Assembly: GCA_002280855.1 (NCBI GenBank)
Contig: NCEU01000008.1
Coordinates: 124,001 to 188,000, forward strand
Direction of reading: 5' to 3'
DNA length: 64,000 bases
Origin: Sphingomonadales bacterium 32-65-25
Lineage (GTDB): Bacteria; Pseudomonadota; Alphaproteobacteria; Sphingomonadales; Sphingomonadaceae
Below are positions 25,952-34,856 of the stretch, one piece after another; the first letter of the stretch is position 1, and each line of letters begins with the position of its first letter. The position numbers and the translations under genes are program-made. The notes under the pieces are model-generated. The model saw only the letters and a program-made list of their open reading frames with translations, was not told the DNA's origin and did no database searches.

Positions 25952-27355
25952 ATGCGCACATTCATCGCCGCACTTCTGGCCGCCACCATTGCCGTTCCGG
26001 CCAGCGCTCAGGCGCTGCGCCCTGATCAGCAGGCATTCCGGGCGCTCTACAAGGAGCTGGTGGAGACCAACACCACCGTGTCCACCGGCAGTTGCAATGT
26101 GGCCGCCGAGCGGATGGCGGCGCGGTTGAAGGCCGCCGGTTACACCGATGCCGATATCAGGCTGTTCCCTGGTTCCGCCGAACGCCCGCAGGATGGCGGG
26201 ATGGTGGCCACGCTGAAGGGCAGTGATCCGAAGGCCAAGGCGATATTGCTGCTGTCCCACCTTGATGTGGTGGAGGCCAAGCGCGCGGATTGGGAACGCG
26301 ATCCGTTCGCCTTCATCGAAGAGGGCGGCTTTTTCTATGGCCGCGGCGTGAGCGACGACAAGGCCCACGGCGCGATCTTTACCGATGCGATGATCCGGCT
26401 GAAGCAGGGCAAGGCGCCGAAGCGCACCGTGAAGCTGGCGCTGACCTGTGGTGAGGAAGGCGGGCCCTGGAACAGCGCCAAGTGGCTTGTAGAAGAGCAC
26501 CGCGACTGGATCGACGCGGAATTTGCCTTGAACGAAGGCGGCGGCGGCAAGGCCGACGCGACCGGCAAGCCGATCAGCCTCGCCTTCCAGGCCGGCGAGA
26601 AAGTGTATCAGGATTTCACCCTGGAAACCCGCAACCCCGGCGGCCACAGCAGCCGGCCGCGCCCGGACAATGCGATCAATGAACTCGCCGCCGGCCTGGT
26701 GAACCTGGCGAAGAATGATTTCCCGGTGATCCTGTCGGACACGACGCGCGCCTATTTCGCCGAGATGGCCAAGCTGAGCGATGCGCCCACCGCAGCCGCC
26801 ATCCGCACCCTGCTCGCCAATCCGGCCGACGCGGCTGCCGAAGCCATCGTGTCGAAGGATCCGGGCTGGCACAGCACGTTGCGCACCACCTGCGTGGCGA
26901 CGATGCTGGACGCCGGCCACGCCCGCAACGCCCTGCCGCAGCGCGCCCAGGCCAATGTGAACTGCCGCATGTTCCCCGGTGAGAGCGTGGAAAAGGTGCG
27001 CGGGCAAATCGTGGAGCGGCTGGGCGACGCCACCATCACCGTCACCCCGCGCGCTTCGGAAAATCCAGAAAAGGCCGCGCCGCCGCCGCCGCTGTCGGAC
27101 ATGGTTTATGGCCCTGCCGTCGCGCTCGCCACCAAGCATTTCCCCGGCATCCCCCTGATCCCGACCATGGCCACCGGCGCCACCGATGGTCGTTATCTGA
27201 ACGCTGCAGGCATGCCGACCTATGGCATGCCCGGCCGTTTCGGCATGCCCGATGGCAACGGCGTCCACGGCCTCAACGAGCGCATCTCGGTGGCCGGCGT
27301 GATGAAGGAACGCGATTATCTGTTCGATCTGATCAACGCCTACGCTGCCAAATAA
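25952..27355 (+). CDS. Secreted M20-family metallopeptidase (first of two)
   Basis: About 467 residues. The ATG at 25952 starts a signal peptide (MRTFIAALLAATIAVPASAQ) and follows AAGGGGA. M20 metal site: SHLDVVEA (His, Asp), GRGVSDDK (bridging Asp), TCGEEGG (catalytic and metal Glu), NPGGHSSRP dimerisation motif, and the last His in GVHGLNERI. The family cleaves dipeptides, N-acylated amino acids or carbamoyl amino acids; the exported location suggests nutrient peptide breakdown. It lies 10 bp upstream of a paralogue of the same length. Confidence 0.9.
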   Translation: MRTFIAALLAATIAVPASAQALRPDQQAFRALYKELVETNTTVSTGSCNVAAERMAARLKAAGYTDADIRLFPGSAERPQDGGMVATLKGSDPKAKAILLLSHLDVVEAKRADWERDPFAFIEEGGFFYGRGVSDDKAHGAIFTDAMIRLKQGKAPKRTVKLALTCGEEGGPWNSAKWLVEEHRDWIDAEFALNEGGGGKADATGKPISLAFQAGEKVYQDFTLETRNPGGHSSRPRPDNAINELAAGLVNLAKNDFPVILSDTTRAYFAEMAKLSDAPTAAAIRTLLANPADAAAEAIVSKDPGWHSTLRTTCVATMLDAGHARNALPQRAQANVNCRMFPGESVEKVRGQIVERLGDATITVTPRASENPEKAAPPPPLSDMVYGPAVALATKHFPGIPLIPTMATGATDGRYLNAAGMPTYGMPGRFGMPDGNGVHGLNERISVAGVMKERDYLFDLINAYAAK

Positions 27356-27365
27356 GGATAAACCG

Positions 27366-28769
27366 ATGCGCGCGCTCTTCCTCGCTACAGCCCTGTTCGC
27401 TGGCACCGCAGCCCAGGCCCAATATGTCAGCCAGCAACCGGGCGAGGCCCAGTTCAGGGCTCTGTTCAAGGAGATGGTGGAGACCGACACCAGCGTCACC
27501 ACCGGCAGCTGCACCGCAGCGGCCGAAAAGCTCGCCGTGCGCTTCAAGGCGGCAGGCTTCGGCGATGCCGAAATCACCCAGTTCAGCGTGCCGGAATTCC
27601 CCAAGGATGGCGGCATCGTTGTCCACCTGAAGGGCAGCGATCCGAAGGTGAAACCGATGCTGCTGCTCGGCCACCTCGACGTGGTTGCTGCCAAGCCGGA
27701 AGACTGGACGCGCGATCCCTACAAGCTGATCGAGGAAAACGGCTATTTCTATGGCCGCGGCACCTTTGACGACAAGGCGCAGGCCAGCATCTGGGCCGAT
27801 CTCCTGATCCGCATGAAGGCCGGCAAGGCGCCGAAACGCACCATCAAGCTGGCGCTGACCTGCGGGGAGGAGACCACCTACGCCTTCAACGGTGCCGATT
27901 GGCTGGCCAAGAACCGCCCCGAACTGATCATGGCGGAATTCGCGCTGAACGAAGGCGGCGGCGGCCGCAACGGCCCCGATGGCAAGCCGCAGGGCCTGGC
28001 CGTGCAGGTGGGCGAAAAGACGGTGCAGAATTTCTGGATCGAAGCCACCAACCCCGGCGGCCACAGCAGCGTGCCCCGGCCTGACAACGCCATCACCGAT
28101 CTCACTGCCGCCGTGGTCGCCGTGAACCGGCACGAATTCCCGGTGCAGTTCACCGATACCACCCGCACCTATTTCACCACGCTGGCAAAGGTGATGCCCA
28201 ATCCGGTTGGCCCCGCCATGGCCCGCCTGCTCACCAACCCGAATGATGCGGAAGCCAATCGCATCGTTTCGATGGACCCGACCAATCACAGTGTGCTGCG
28301 CACAACCTGCGTCACCACCCTGTTGGAAGCCGGCCACGCCGAAAATGCCCTGGCCCAGCGCGCCCGCGCCAACGTGAACTGCCGCATGTTCCCCGGCACC
28401 GATCCGGGTGCGCTGAAAGCCGATCTGGAAAAGATCATCGCCAACGCCAAGGTGAACGTTAGCCTGAAACTGCCAATCCGCCCGGTGGCCAAGCCCACCC
28501 CGATGAACCCCGCCATCATCGGCCCGATGCAGACCATCGCCGCGAAGCATTTCCCCGGCGTGCCCATGCTGGCGATGATGAGCACCGGCGCCACCGATGC
28601 CATCTTCATCACGCCCGTAGGCATCCCGGTGTATGGCGCCCCCGGCACGATGATCGATGCCGATGGCAACGGCATTCACGGCCTGAACGAGCGTATCAGC
28701 GTGCGCAGCCTGATGCAGGGCCGCGATTATCTCTCCGATCTGGTCGCGGTGCTGGCGAATCCCAAATAG
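27366..28769 (+). CDS. Secreted M20-family metallopeptidase (second of two)
   Basis: 467 residues with a signal peptide (MRALFLATALFAGTAAQAQ). It closely parallels the preceding gene through its whole length: GHLDVVAA, GRGTFDDK, TCGEETTY, NPGGHSSVP and GIHGLNERI hold the metal ligands. The pair is a tandem duplication that has diverged at many positions, including the sequence after the catalytic Glu-Glu (GGPWNS in one, TTYAFN in the other), which suggests different substrate ranges. Likely cotranscribed. Confidence 0.9.
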   Translation: MRALFLATALFAGTAAQAQYVSQQPGEAQFRALFKEMVETDTSVTTGSCTAAAEKLAVRFKAAGFGDAEITQFSVPEFPKDGGIVVHLKGSDPKVKPMLLLGHLDVVAAKPEDWTRDPYKLIEENGYFYGRGTFDDKAQASIWADLLIRMKAGKAPKRTIKLALTCGEETTYAFNGADWLAKNRPELIMAEFALNEGGGGRNGPDGKPQGLAVQVGEKTVQNFWIEATNPGGHSSVPRPDNAITDLTAAVVAVNRHEFPVQFTDTTRTYFTTLAKVMPNPVGPAMARLLTNPNDAEANRIVSMDPTNHSVLRTTCVTTLLEAGHAENALAQRARANVNCRMFPGTDPGALKADLEKIIANAKVNVSLKLPIRPVAKPTPMNPAIIGPMQTIAAKHFPGVPMLAMMSTGATDAIFITPVGIPVYGAPGTMIDADGNGIHGLNERISVRSLMQGRDYLSDLVAVLANPK

Positions 28770-28797
28770 TCTGGCACTCCGGCCCGCAACACCCTAC

Positions 28798-29460
28798 ATG
28801 CCCGCCATGGACATTGCCCACCTGCTCACCCCCGAAGCCCTGTCCACCTTTGGCCAGGTCGTGATGATCGATGTCGTGCTGGCCGGCGACAATGCCATCG
28901 TGGTCGGCGCGCTCGCGGCCGGGCTGCCGGCGGCCCAGCGCAAGAAGGTCATCCTGATCGGCATCATTGCTGCGCTGGTGCTGCGCATCATCTTTGCCTT
29001 GGCGGTCACCCAATTGCTGCAGATTGTCGGCCTGATACTCGCCGGCGGGCTGCTGCTGCTGTGGGTGGCGTGGCGCATGTGGCGCGAAATCAGCCCGCGC
29101 GCCGCCCTGATCGACGCGCCCGGCGATGATGATGACTTCGTCGCCACCAATGCCCCGCCGCCGGCCAAGAGCTTTGCCGCCGCCGCGTGGAGCGTTGCGC
29201 TGGCCGACGTGTCGATGAGCCTTGATAACGTGCTCGCCGTCGCAGGTGCAGCGCGCGACCACCCCGATATTCTCATCGCCGGGCTTGTGCTCTCCGTCGC
29301 GCTGATGGGCATCGCCGCCAACATCATCGCCCAATATATCGAACGCTATCGCTGGATCGCCTATGTCGGCCTGGTCGTGATCGTCTATGTCGCAGGCAAG
29401 ATGATCTGGGAGGGCTTCAACGAAGTCGCCCCAATCGTGCAACCGATGGTGGGGATGTAA
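28798..29460 (+). CDS. TerC-family integral membrane protein
   Basis: 220 residues with about seven hydrophobic helices. The family motifs DVVLAGDNAIVVG (first helices) and ALADVSMSLDNVLAVAGA (second half) form the conserved Asp/Asn pair of the TerC/YjbE group. A polar loop rich in Asp (GDDDDFV) lies between the halves. Members are linked to manganese or other metal efflux; the ion here is unknown. ATG codons at 28798 and 28807 are both usable. The stop lies 5 bp from that of the convergent quinone reductase. Confidence 0.88.
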   Translation: MPAMDIAHLLTPEALSTFGQVVMIDVVLAGDNAIVVGALAAGLPAAQRKKVILIGIIAALVLRIIFALAVTQLLQIVGLILAGGLLLLWVAWRMWREISPRAALIDAPGDDDDFVATNAPPPAKSFAAAAWSVALADVSMSLDNVLAVAGAARDHPDILIAGLVLSVALMGIAANIIAQYIERYRWIAYVGLVVIVYVAGKMIWEGFNEVAPIVQPMVGM

Positions 29461-29465
29461 CGCCC

Positions 29466-30437
29466 CTACGGCACCATCACCGTCGATCCCGTCGTCAGCC
29501 GCGCTGCCAGATCCTCGTGCGCCTTGGCAGCATTGGCCAGCTTGTACCGCTGGTTGATCGCCAGCTTCAGCCCGCCAGAAGCCATGAGCCCCAGCACGCG
29601 GCCTGCATGCTGCAGCCGCTCTTCGGGCGTCGCATAATAATCAAACAGCGTCGGCCGCGTCGCAAACAGCGATCCCTTGCGCGCCAATATACCCAGATCC
29701 ACCCCCGAAACCGGGCCGGAGGCATTGCCGAAGCTGATCATCAGGCCCCGCCGTTTCAGGCTGTCCAGGCTTGAATCCCAACTGTTCTTGCCCACCCCGT
29801 CAAACACCACGTCCACACCGCGTCCACCGGTCAGCGCCCGCACCTGAGCCGCCACGTCGCTGCCATCAAGAATGCCATAATCCGCCCCATGCGCGGCGGC
29901 CAGCGCCAGTTTCTGCGGCGTGCCGGCAACCGCAATAACGGTCGCCCCCGCCAGCTTCAGCCATTGCACCAGCAACAGGCCCACACCGCCCGCCGCCGCC
30001 GGCAGCAGCGCCCAGTCCCCTGGCCGAACCTTCGCGCAACGTTCCACCAGGAATTCGGTGGTGCAGCCCTTCAACAGCCCGGCCGCCGCCATCTCGTCCG
30101 ACACACCATCAGGCAACGGCACCAGCATCGCCGCAGCAATGTTGCGGTGGGTGGCATAGGCGCCGATCGGCCCCCAGCAATAGCCCACGCGCGTGCCAAC
30201 GCTCAGCGTCACGCCCTCTCCCACCGCTTCAACCGCGCCAGCCGCTTCGAGCCCCAGCCCTGATGGGAAGGCAATCGGGTACAGGCCGGAACGGTGATAG
30301 GTGTCGATGAAGTTCAGCCCGATCGCCGTGTGGCGCAGCTGCACCTCCCCCGGCCCCGGCGGCGGCAGAGTGATATCCTGCCACTGCATCACTTCCGGGC
30401 CACCACTGGCATCGATCCGGATCGCCTTCATGCCCAT
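29466..30437 (-). CDS. qor: NADPH:quinone reductase, zinc-independent MDR family
   Basis: 323 residues of the medium-chain dehydrogenase/reductase superfamily without zinc Cys ligands. Hallmarks are GLNFIDTYHRSGLYP near residue 41, the nucleotide-binding LLPAAAGGVGLLLVQWLK (about residues 141-158) and DVVFDGVGKNSW. These match E. coli quinone oxidoreductase closely. Start may be at 30437 or two codons later. It is convergent with the TerC gene. Confidence 0.9.
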   Translation of the reverse strand: MGMKAIRIDASGGPEVMQWQDITLPPPGPGEVQLRHTAIGLNFIDTYHRSGLYPIAFPSGLGLEAAGAVEAVGEGVTLSVGTRVGYCWGPIGAYATHRNIAAAMLVPLPDGVSDEMAAAGLLKGCTTEFLVERCAKVRPGDWALLPAAAGGVGLLLVQWLKLAGATVIAVAGTPQKLALAAAHGADYGILDGSDVAAQVRALTGGRGVDVVFDGVGKNSWDSSLDSLKRRGLMISFGNASGPVSGVDLGILARKGSLFATRPTLFDYYATPEERLQHAGRVLGLMASGGLKLAINQRYKLANAAKAHEDLAARLTTGSTVMVP

Positions 30438-30579
30438 TCCCCTTCATGCTGCACTTATGTTGCGCGGTAACTGTTTGTTTTTGCTTGAATGGCAGTTCGA
30501 CTCAGCATCGCCTTGCCGATTGCCACTTCCCACCGCTACACTAGCGCGAACCGAGCCAAGGAAAAGAGGCATTGCGGCC

Positions 30580-30828
30580 ATGAAGATCAGCTTCGACATT
30601 GATTGCACACCCGAAGAAGCCCGCACCTTCTTTGGCCTGCCCGATTTGCAGCCCCTGCACGATGTCTATCTCGATCGCATGAAGACAGCGATGACCGAAG
30701 GCATCACCGCCGCCGATTGGCAGCGCATGATGCAGAACTGGGCACCCGGCATCGCCGGCGGTTTCGAACAATGGCAGAAACTGATGATGGCCGGGCTCGG
30801 CGCCGCTGCCGGCAAGTCCCAAGGCTGA
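30580..30828 (+). CDS. Small protein, DUF6489-like
   Basis: 82 residues beginning MKISFDIDCTPEEARTFFGLPD, with an AAAAGAGG ribosome site. It has an acidic N-terminal half, then a predicted helix with Met, Trp and Phe (WQRMMQNWAPGIAGGFEQWQ). It resembles the short DUF6489 proteins of sphingomonads, which I recall as lying ahead of mnmE, as here (11 bp). No known function; no signal peptide or membrane segment. Confidence 0.65.
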   Translation: MKISFDIDCTPEEARTFFGLPDLQPLHDVYLDRMKTAMTEGITAADWQRMMQNWAPGIAGGFEQWQKLMMAGLGAAAGKSQG

Positions 30829-30839
30829 ACGATCCTGCC

Positions 30840-32141
30840 ATGACCGATACAATTGCGGCGCTGGCCAGCGGCCGTCCACCGGCTGCGCTCGCCGTTATTC
30901 GCCTGTCTGGCCCGGCCGCCTTTGCCGCCGTACAGGCCCTGGCCGGCCGCATCCCGCCACCCCGCCGCCTCAGCCTGTGCCAGCTCCACGCGGGCGATAG
31001 CTTGCTCGATGAGGCCCTCGTCGCCATCTTCCCGGGCCCCACAAGCGCCAGCGGCGAAGACCTTGCCGAATTCCACCTGCACGGCGGCCCCGCCGTCATC
31101 TCCGGCGTGCTCACCGCCCTCACGGCGCTGCCCGGCATCCGGCTGGCCGAACCGGGAGAGTATACGCGCCGCGCCTTCGCCAATGGCCGCATGGACCTGG
31201 CCCAAGTCGAAGGCCTCGCCGATCTCGTCGCCGCCGAAACCGCCAGCCAACGCGATCAGGCCCTCGCTCTCGCCGGCGGCGCCCTCGGCCGGCTGGCTGA
31301 CCAATGGCGCGAACGCTGCCTGATGGTGCTGGCCGAAGCCGAAGCAGGGCTCGATTTCGCCGAAGACGAAGCCGATGTCGCCGAACGCCTCGACGAAGCC
31401 GCGCGCCACCAGCTCCTCGCGCTCGCCGATGAACTCGCCGCCCTGATCGCCGATTCCAGCCGCGCGATGCGCATCCGCGACGGGCTGACAATTGCCGTCA
31501 CTGGCCCACCTAACGTCGGAAAATCAAGCCTGGTCAATGCCTTGTCCATGCGCGACGCCGCCATCGTGACGCCCATCGCCGGCACCACTCGCGACGCCAT
31601 TGAAGTACCCATCGATCTCGGCGGTATCGCCGCCGTCCTGATCGATACCGCGGGCTTGCGCGACACCACCGACCCCATCGAAGCCGAAGGCATCGCCCGC
31701 GCCCGCGCCCGCGCTGCCACCGCCGATCTCGTCATCAGCGTCGCCAGCGCCGATTCTCCCCACTGGCCCCCAGCACCCGAATCCCCGCCCCATCTTCGGC
31801 TGCTCAACAAGAGCGACCTCGCGCAGCCCGAACTGCCACCCGACGCCCTCACCGTCTCCGCCGCCACCGGCGCAGGCATGGGGCAACTTCGTGACTGGCT
31901 CTCCACCTGGGCCCACACCACCACCCGCCCCGGCGAACCGGCCCTGCTCGCCCACGCCCGCCACCGCGCCGCCTTCGCCGACGCCGAATCGGCCCTGCGC
32001 GACGCCGCCCACGCCCCCGAACCCGTCCTCCGCGCCGAATCCCTGCGTGCAGCAGCCCATGCCTTCGGCCGCATCGCCGGTCGGGTGGACGTGGACGATG
32101 TACTGGACCGGATCTTCAGCCGTTTCTGCATCGGGAAGTAG
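30840..32141 (+). CDS. mnmE: tRNA modification GTPase MnmE
   Basis: Works with MnmG to install the cmnm5 group at wobble U34 of some tRNAs. From the ATG at 30840 it has 433 residues: N-terminal folate-binding domain (PPAALAVIRLSG, GEYTRRAFANGRMDL), helical domain, and an inserted G domain with GPPNVGKSSL (about 221), TPIAGTTRD, DTAG and NKSD. It ends in the invariant C-terminal FCIGK with the catalytic Cys. It is short for the family (E. coli 454), mainly in the G domain. A palindromic repeat separates it from mnmG. Confidence 0.96.
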   Translation: MTDTIAALASGRPPAALAVIRLSGPAAFAAVQALAGRIPPPRRLSLCQLHAGDSLLDEALVAIFPGPTSASGEDLAEFHLHGGPAVISGVLTALTALPGIRLAEPGEYTRRAFANGRMDLAQVEGLADLVAAETASQRDQALALAGGALGRLADQWRERCLMVLAEAEAGLDFAEDEADVAERLDEAARHQLLALADELAALIADSSRAMRIRDGLTIAVTGPPNVGKSSLVNALSMRDAAIVTPIAGTTRDAIEVPIDLGGIAAVLIDTAGLRDTTDPIEAEGIARARARAATADLVISVASADSPHWPPAPESPPHLRLLNKSDLAQPELPPDALTVSAATGAGMGQLRDWLSTWAHTTTRPGEPALLAHARHRAAFADAESALRDAAHAPEPVLRAESLRAAAHAFGRIAGRVDVDDVLDRIFSRFCIGK

Positions 32142-32148
32142 GAAGAAG

Positions 32149-32328
32149 GGCCTCCGGCGGGCAGGGACGCGGCCCCTGCACCCGTTTGTTTCGGGTGGCC
32201 CACGCGCCACAAGCACGCTCCTGCGCCGCAGGCAGTAAATAATGCCTGCGGCGCGGCCCTATGAAACGCGAGCTCGGCCCAGAATCGAAAGTGGGTGCAG
32301 GGCCTCAGGCCCTGCCCGCCGGAGGCCC
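32149..32328. repeat. REP/BIME-like palindromic element, copy 2
   Basis: Left arm 32149-32188 (GGCCTCCGGCGGGCAGGG ... CACCCGTTTG) and right arm 32286-32328 (CGAAAGTGGGTGCAGGG ... CCCGCCGGAGGCC) match copies 1 and 3. The outer 16 bp of the arms are perfect complements. It starts 7 bp after the mnmE stop. The spacer of about 97 bp holds a separate strong hairpin. Because the repeat stays open as a reading frame into mnmG, an upstream mnmG start in it would be an artefact. Confidence 0.87.
32223..32254. repeat. 12-bp perfect hairpin inside repeat copy 2
   Basis: GCGCCGCAGGCA and TGCCTGCGGCGC form a perfect 12-bp stem around GTAAATAA, 81 bp after the mnmE stop. It is absent from the spacers of copies 1 and 3. 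It could be a terminator-like stem or a separate small inverted repeat within the element. Confidence 0.6.
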
Positions 32329-32345
32329 TTCTTCTTCGCCCACCA

Positions 32346-32361
32346 TGTTTCACGTGAAACA
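32346..32361. other. parS centromere site 1
   Basis: TGTTTCACGTGAAACA is a perfect match to the ParB-binding parS palindrome. It lies between the repeat element and the mnmG start, 44 bp or less ahead of it, and about 3.3 kb upstream of parB. It should nucleate ParB spreading around this part of the chromosome. Confidence 0.93.
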
Positions 32362-32389
32362 TCGCCCACGAATCGCTATGGAAGCCGTC

Positions 32390-34234
32390 ATGCACGATTT
32401 CGACGTCATCATTGTCGGTGCCGGCCACGCCGGTTGCGAGGCTGCTGCTACCGCCGCCCGGCGCGGCGCGCGTGTGGCGTTGGTGACGCTGCGCGCCGAT
32501 GATCCCGGCACGCTGAGCTGCAATCCCGCAGTGGGCGGCATCGGTAAGGGACATCTCGTCACCGAGATTGATGCACTGGGTGGCATCATGGGGCGGGTCA
32601 CCGATGCGGCTCGGTTGCAGTCGCGACTGCTCAATCGGTCGAAGGGCCCGGCCGTGCACGGCCCGCGCGCACAAGTGGATCGCGCCTTGTATCGCGCCGC
32701 CATGGCCGAGGTACTGGCCGAGTTCCCGGCGCTCGCCATCATTGCCACCGCCGTTGAGGGCCTGATCCTCGAACAGGATCGCATCGTCGGTGTTGAGACG
32801 GCGCAGGGCCGGCTGAGCGCGCCTGCTGTCGTGCTCACCACCGGCACCTTCCTTGGCGGCATGATGCACATCGGATCGGCCCGTGAAGCCGGTGGCCGGG
32901 TCGGAGCGCAGGCCAGCGATCTTGGCCAAGCGCTTCGGGCAATGGGCCTGCCGGTGAGCCGGCTAAAGACGGGCACGCCGGCCCGACTTGATGGCCGCTC
33001 CATCGATTGGGCGGCGCTGGAATGGCAGCACGGCGACGAAGATGATCCGCGTTTCAGTCGCTTCGGCAAGGCCAATGGCCGGCCGCCGATTCCGTGTGCT
33101 GTCACACGCACCAATGTGGAGACGCATCGCATCATCCGCGATCACCTCGGGGAATCGGCGCTGTATGGTGGCCATATCGATTCGGTTGGCCCGCGCTATT
33201 GTCCCTCCATCGAGGACAAGGTGGTGCGTTTTGGTGATCGTGACGGCCACCAGATTTTCCTGGAGCCAGAGGGCTATGATGACATCACCATCTATCCCAA
33301 CGGCCTTTCGACCTCATTGCCGCTGCATGTGCAGGAAAAATTCATCGCCTCGATCAAAGGCCTGGAACGCGCTCGCATCCTGCGGGCCGGTTATGCCATT
33401 GAATATGACCATGTCGATCCGCGGGCATTGACGGCCGGCCTTGCCGCCAAGGATGTGCCAGGACTGTTCCTCGCAGGCCAGATCAACGGCACCACCGGTT
33501 ATGAGGAGGCCGCTGCACAAGGCCTTGTGGCCGGCGCTAACGCTGCCGCAGCCGCGCTGGCGCTGCCCCAGCTGATCGTCGATCGCACCCAGGCCTATAT
33601 CGGCGTCATGATCGACGATCTCACCACGCACGGCGTGGCCGAGCCCTATCGCATGTTCACCAGTCGCGCCGAGTATCGCCTGCGCCTTCGGGCCGACAAT
33701 GCCGATCAACGTTTGACCCCGCTGGGCCTTGATCTCGGCCTCATCCCCTACGCGCAGGCCGATGATTTCGCGGCGGAGCAGGTCTCGCGCGCAGCCGCAC
33801 GCGCCCTGCTCGACACGCTGTCGGCCACACCGCACCAGTTGGCCAGTCAAGGTATCGAGGTTCGCCAGGACGGCCAACTGCGCTCCCTGTTCGACTGGCT
33901 ACGCTTCCCGGCCGTGACCCATGACGCGGCTCGCCGCGTCTGGCCGGAACTGGCGCAAATGCCTGATGATCTGCTCGCCAGCCTGGCGGTGGATGCGAAC
34001 TACGCGTCGTACATTGTCCGGCAGGAATCCGAAGTCGCAGCCCTGCGCCGCGACGAAGGGCTGACGCTGCCCGCCGATCTTGACTACGCGGCTGTGGCGG
34101 GGCTTTCCAAGGAAATGACCGAGCGCCTCAGCCGTGCCCGCCCTCTCACCCTTGGTGCCGCCAGCCGCGTGCCGGGGATCACACCCGCCGCCTTGATCGC
34201 CCTGCTCCCGCACACAACCCGCAGGGCGGCTTGA
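32390..34234 (+). CDS. mnmG: tRNA uridine 5-carboxymethylaminomethyl modification enzyme MnmG
   Basis: FAD enzyme partnering MnmE in wobble-uridine modification. The chosen ATG (32390) has GGAAG five bases ahead and gives [19 protein letters not shown], the usual beginning. ATGs at 32378 and 32345 are in frame; the latter would translate parS as MFHVKH. The 614 residues include the FAD motif, [16 protein letters not shown] with a conserved Cys, [16 protein letters not shown] segment ([15 protein letters not shown]) and [14 protein letters not shown]. The gene is followed by rsmG after one base. Confidence 0.96.
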   Translation: MHDFDVIIVGAGHAGCEAAATAARRGARVALVTLRADDPGTLSCNPAVGGIGKGHLVTEIDALGGIMGRVTDAARLQSRLLNRSKGPAVHGPRAQVDRALYRAAMAEVLAEFPALAIIATAVEGLILEQDRIVGVETAQGRLSAPAVVLTTGTFLGGMMHIGSAREAGGRVGAQASDLGQALRAMGLPVSRLKTGTPARLDGRSIDWAALEWQHGDEDDPRFSRFGKANGRPPIPCAVTRTNVETHRIIRDHLGESALYGGHIDSVGPRYCPSIEDKVVRFGDRDGHQIFLEPEGYDDITIYPNGLSTSLPLHVQEKFIASIKGLERARILRAGYAIEYDHVDPRALTAGLAAKDVPGLFLAGQINGTTGYEEAAAQGLVAGANAAAAALALPQLIVDRTQAYIGVMIDDLTTHGVAEPYRMFTSRAEYRLRLRADNADQRLTPLGLDLGLIPYAQADDFAAEQVSRAAARALLDTLSATPHQLASQGIEVRQDGQLRSLFDWLRFPAVTHDAARRVWPELAQMPDDLLASLAVDANYASYIVRQESEVAALRRDEGLTLPADLDYAAVAGLSKEMTERLSRARPLTLGAASRVPGITPAALIALLPHTTRRAA

Positions 34235-34235
34235 G

Positions 34236-34856
34236 ATGAGCGACGACCCCCGCGCCGCCTTCGCGGCCGAGTTCGATGTTTCACGTGAAACATTGGCCAA
34301 GCTCGATCGTTACGCCGAACTGCTCACCGATTGGCAGCAGCGCATGAACCTTGTCGGCCCATCGACCCTGCCGCACATTTGGGATCGCCACTTCCGTGAT
34401 TCGGCACAGCTGTTGGCAATCGCCGGCAGCGGCAGGTCATGGCTCGACATCGGCGCCGGCGGCGGTTTCCCCGGCCTTGTCCTCGCCATCCTTGATCCCG
34501 ATTCCAACATCACGCTCGTCGAATCCATCACCAAGAAATGCCGCTTTCTGGACACGGTGGCCCACGAAACGGACACCGCCGGCCACGTCACGGTCGCTAA
34601 CGTCCGCGTGGAGGCACTTGCCGGCAGCAAATATGACATCATTACAGCCCGTGCCGCCGCCAGCCTGGAAACCTTGTTTGATTGGGGCCTGCGTTTCGCC
34701 GGCTCTGGCACGCGCTGGATCCTGCCAAAGGGCGCCCGCGTGCAGGAAGAGCTTGCCAGCGCGGCCAAGCAGTTCCACTTTGCCCATGAGCTGATTCCCA
34801 GCCGCACCGATTCCGATGCCCGCGTCGTGGTCGCGAAAGGGGTTAAACGCCGATGA
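34236..34856 (+). CDS. rsmG: 16S rRNA (guanine527-N7)-methyltransferase RsmG
   Basis: Methylates G527 of 16S rRNA using S-adenosylmethionine. The 206 residues have the SAM motif DIGAGGGFPGLVLAI, NLVGPSTLPHIWDRHFRDS and ITARAAASLETL, all typical. Near the N-terminus the peptide DVSRET is encoded by the second parS site, so the protein sequence and the ParB site share bases. It starts one base after mnmG and overlaps parA by 4 bp (ATGA). Confidence 0.96.
   Translation: MSDDPRAAFAAEFDVSRETLAKLDRYAELLTDWQQRMNLVGPSTLPHIWDRHFRDSAQLLAIAGSGRSWLDIGAGGGFPGLVLAILDPDSNITLVESITKKCRFLDTVAHETDTAGHVTVANVRVEALAGSKYDIITARAAASLETLFDWGLRFAGSGTRWILPKGARVQEELASAAKQFHFAHELIPSRTDSDARVVVAKGVKRR
34277..34292. other. 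parS centromere site 2, inside rsmG
   Basis: A second perfect TGTTTCACGTGAAACA, identical to site 1 and 1.9 kb from it, lies within codons about 14-19 of rsmG. parS embedded at this place of rsmG is common in alphaproteobacteria, where it gives the VSRET peptide. Confidence 0.93.

Noticed and set aside
32261..32389. Longer N-terminus for MnmG, beginning in repeat copy 2
   Set aside because: The extension is translated repeat sequence and parS, with no similarity to MnmG proteins.
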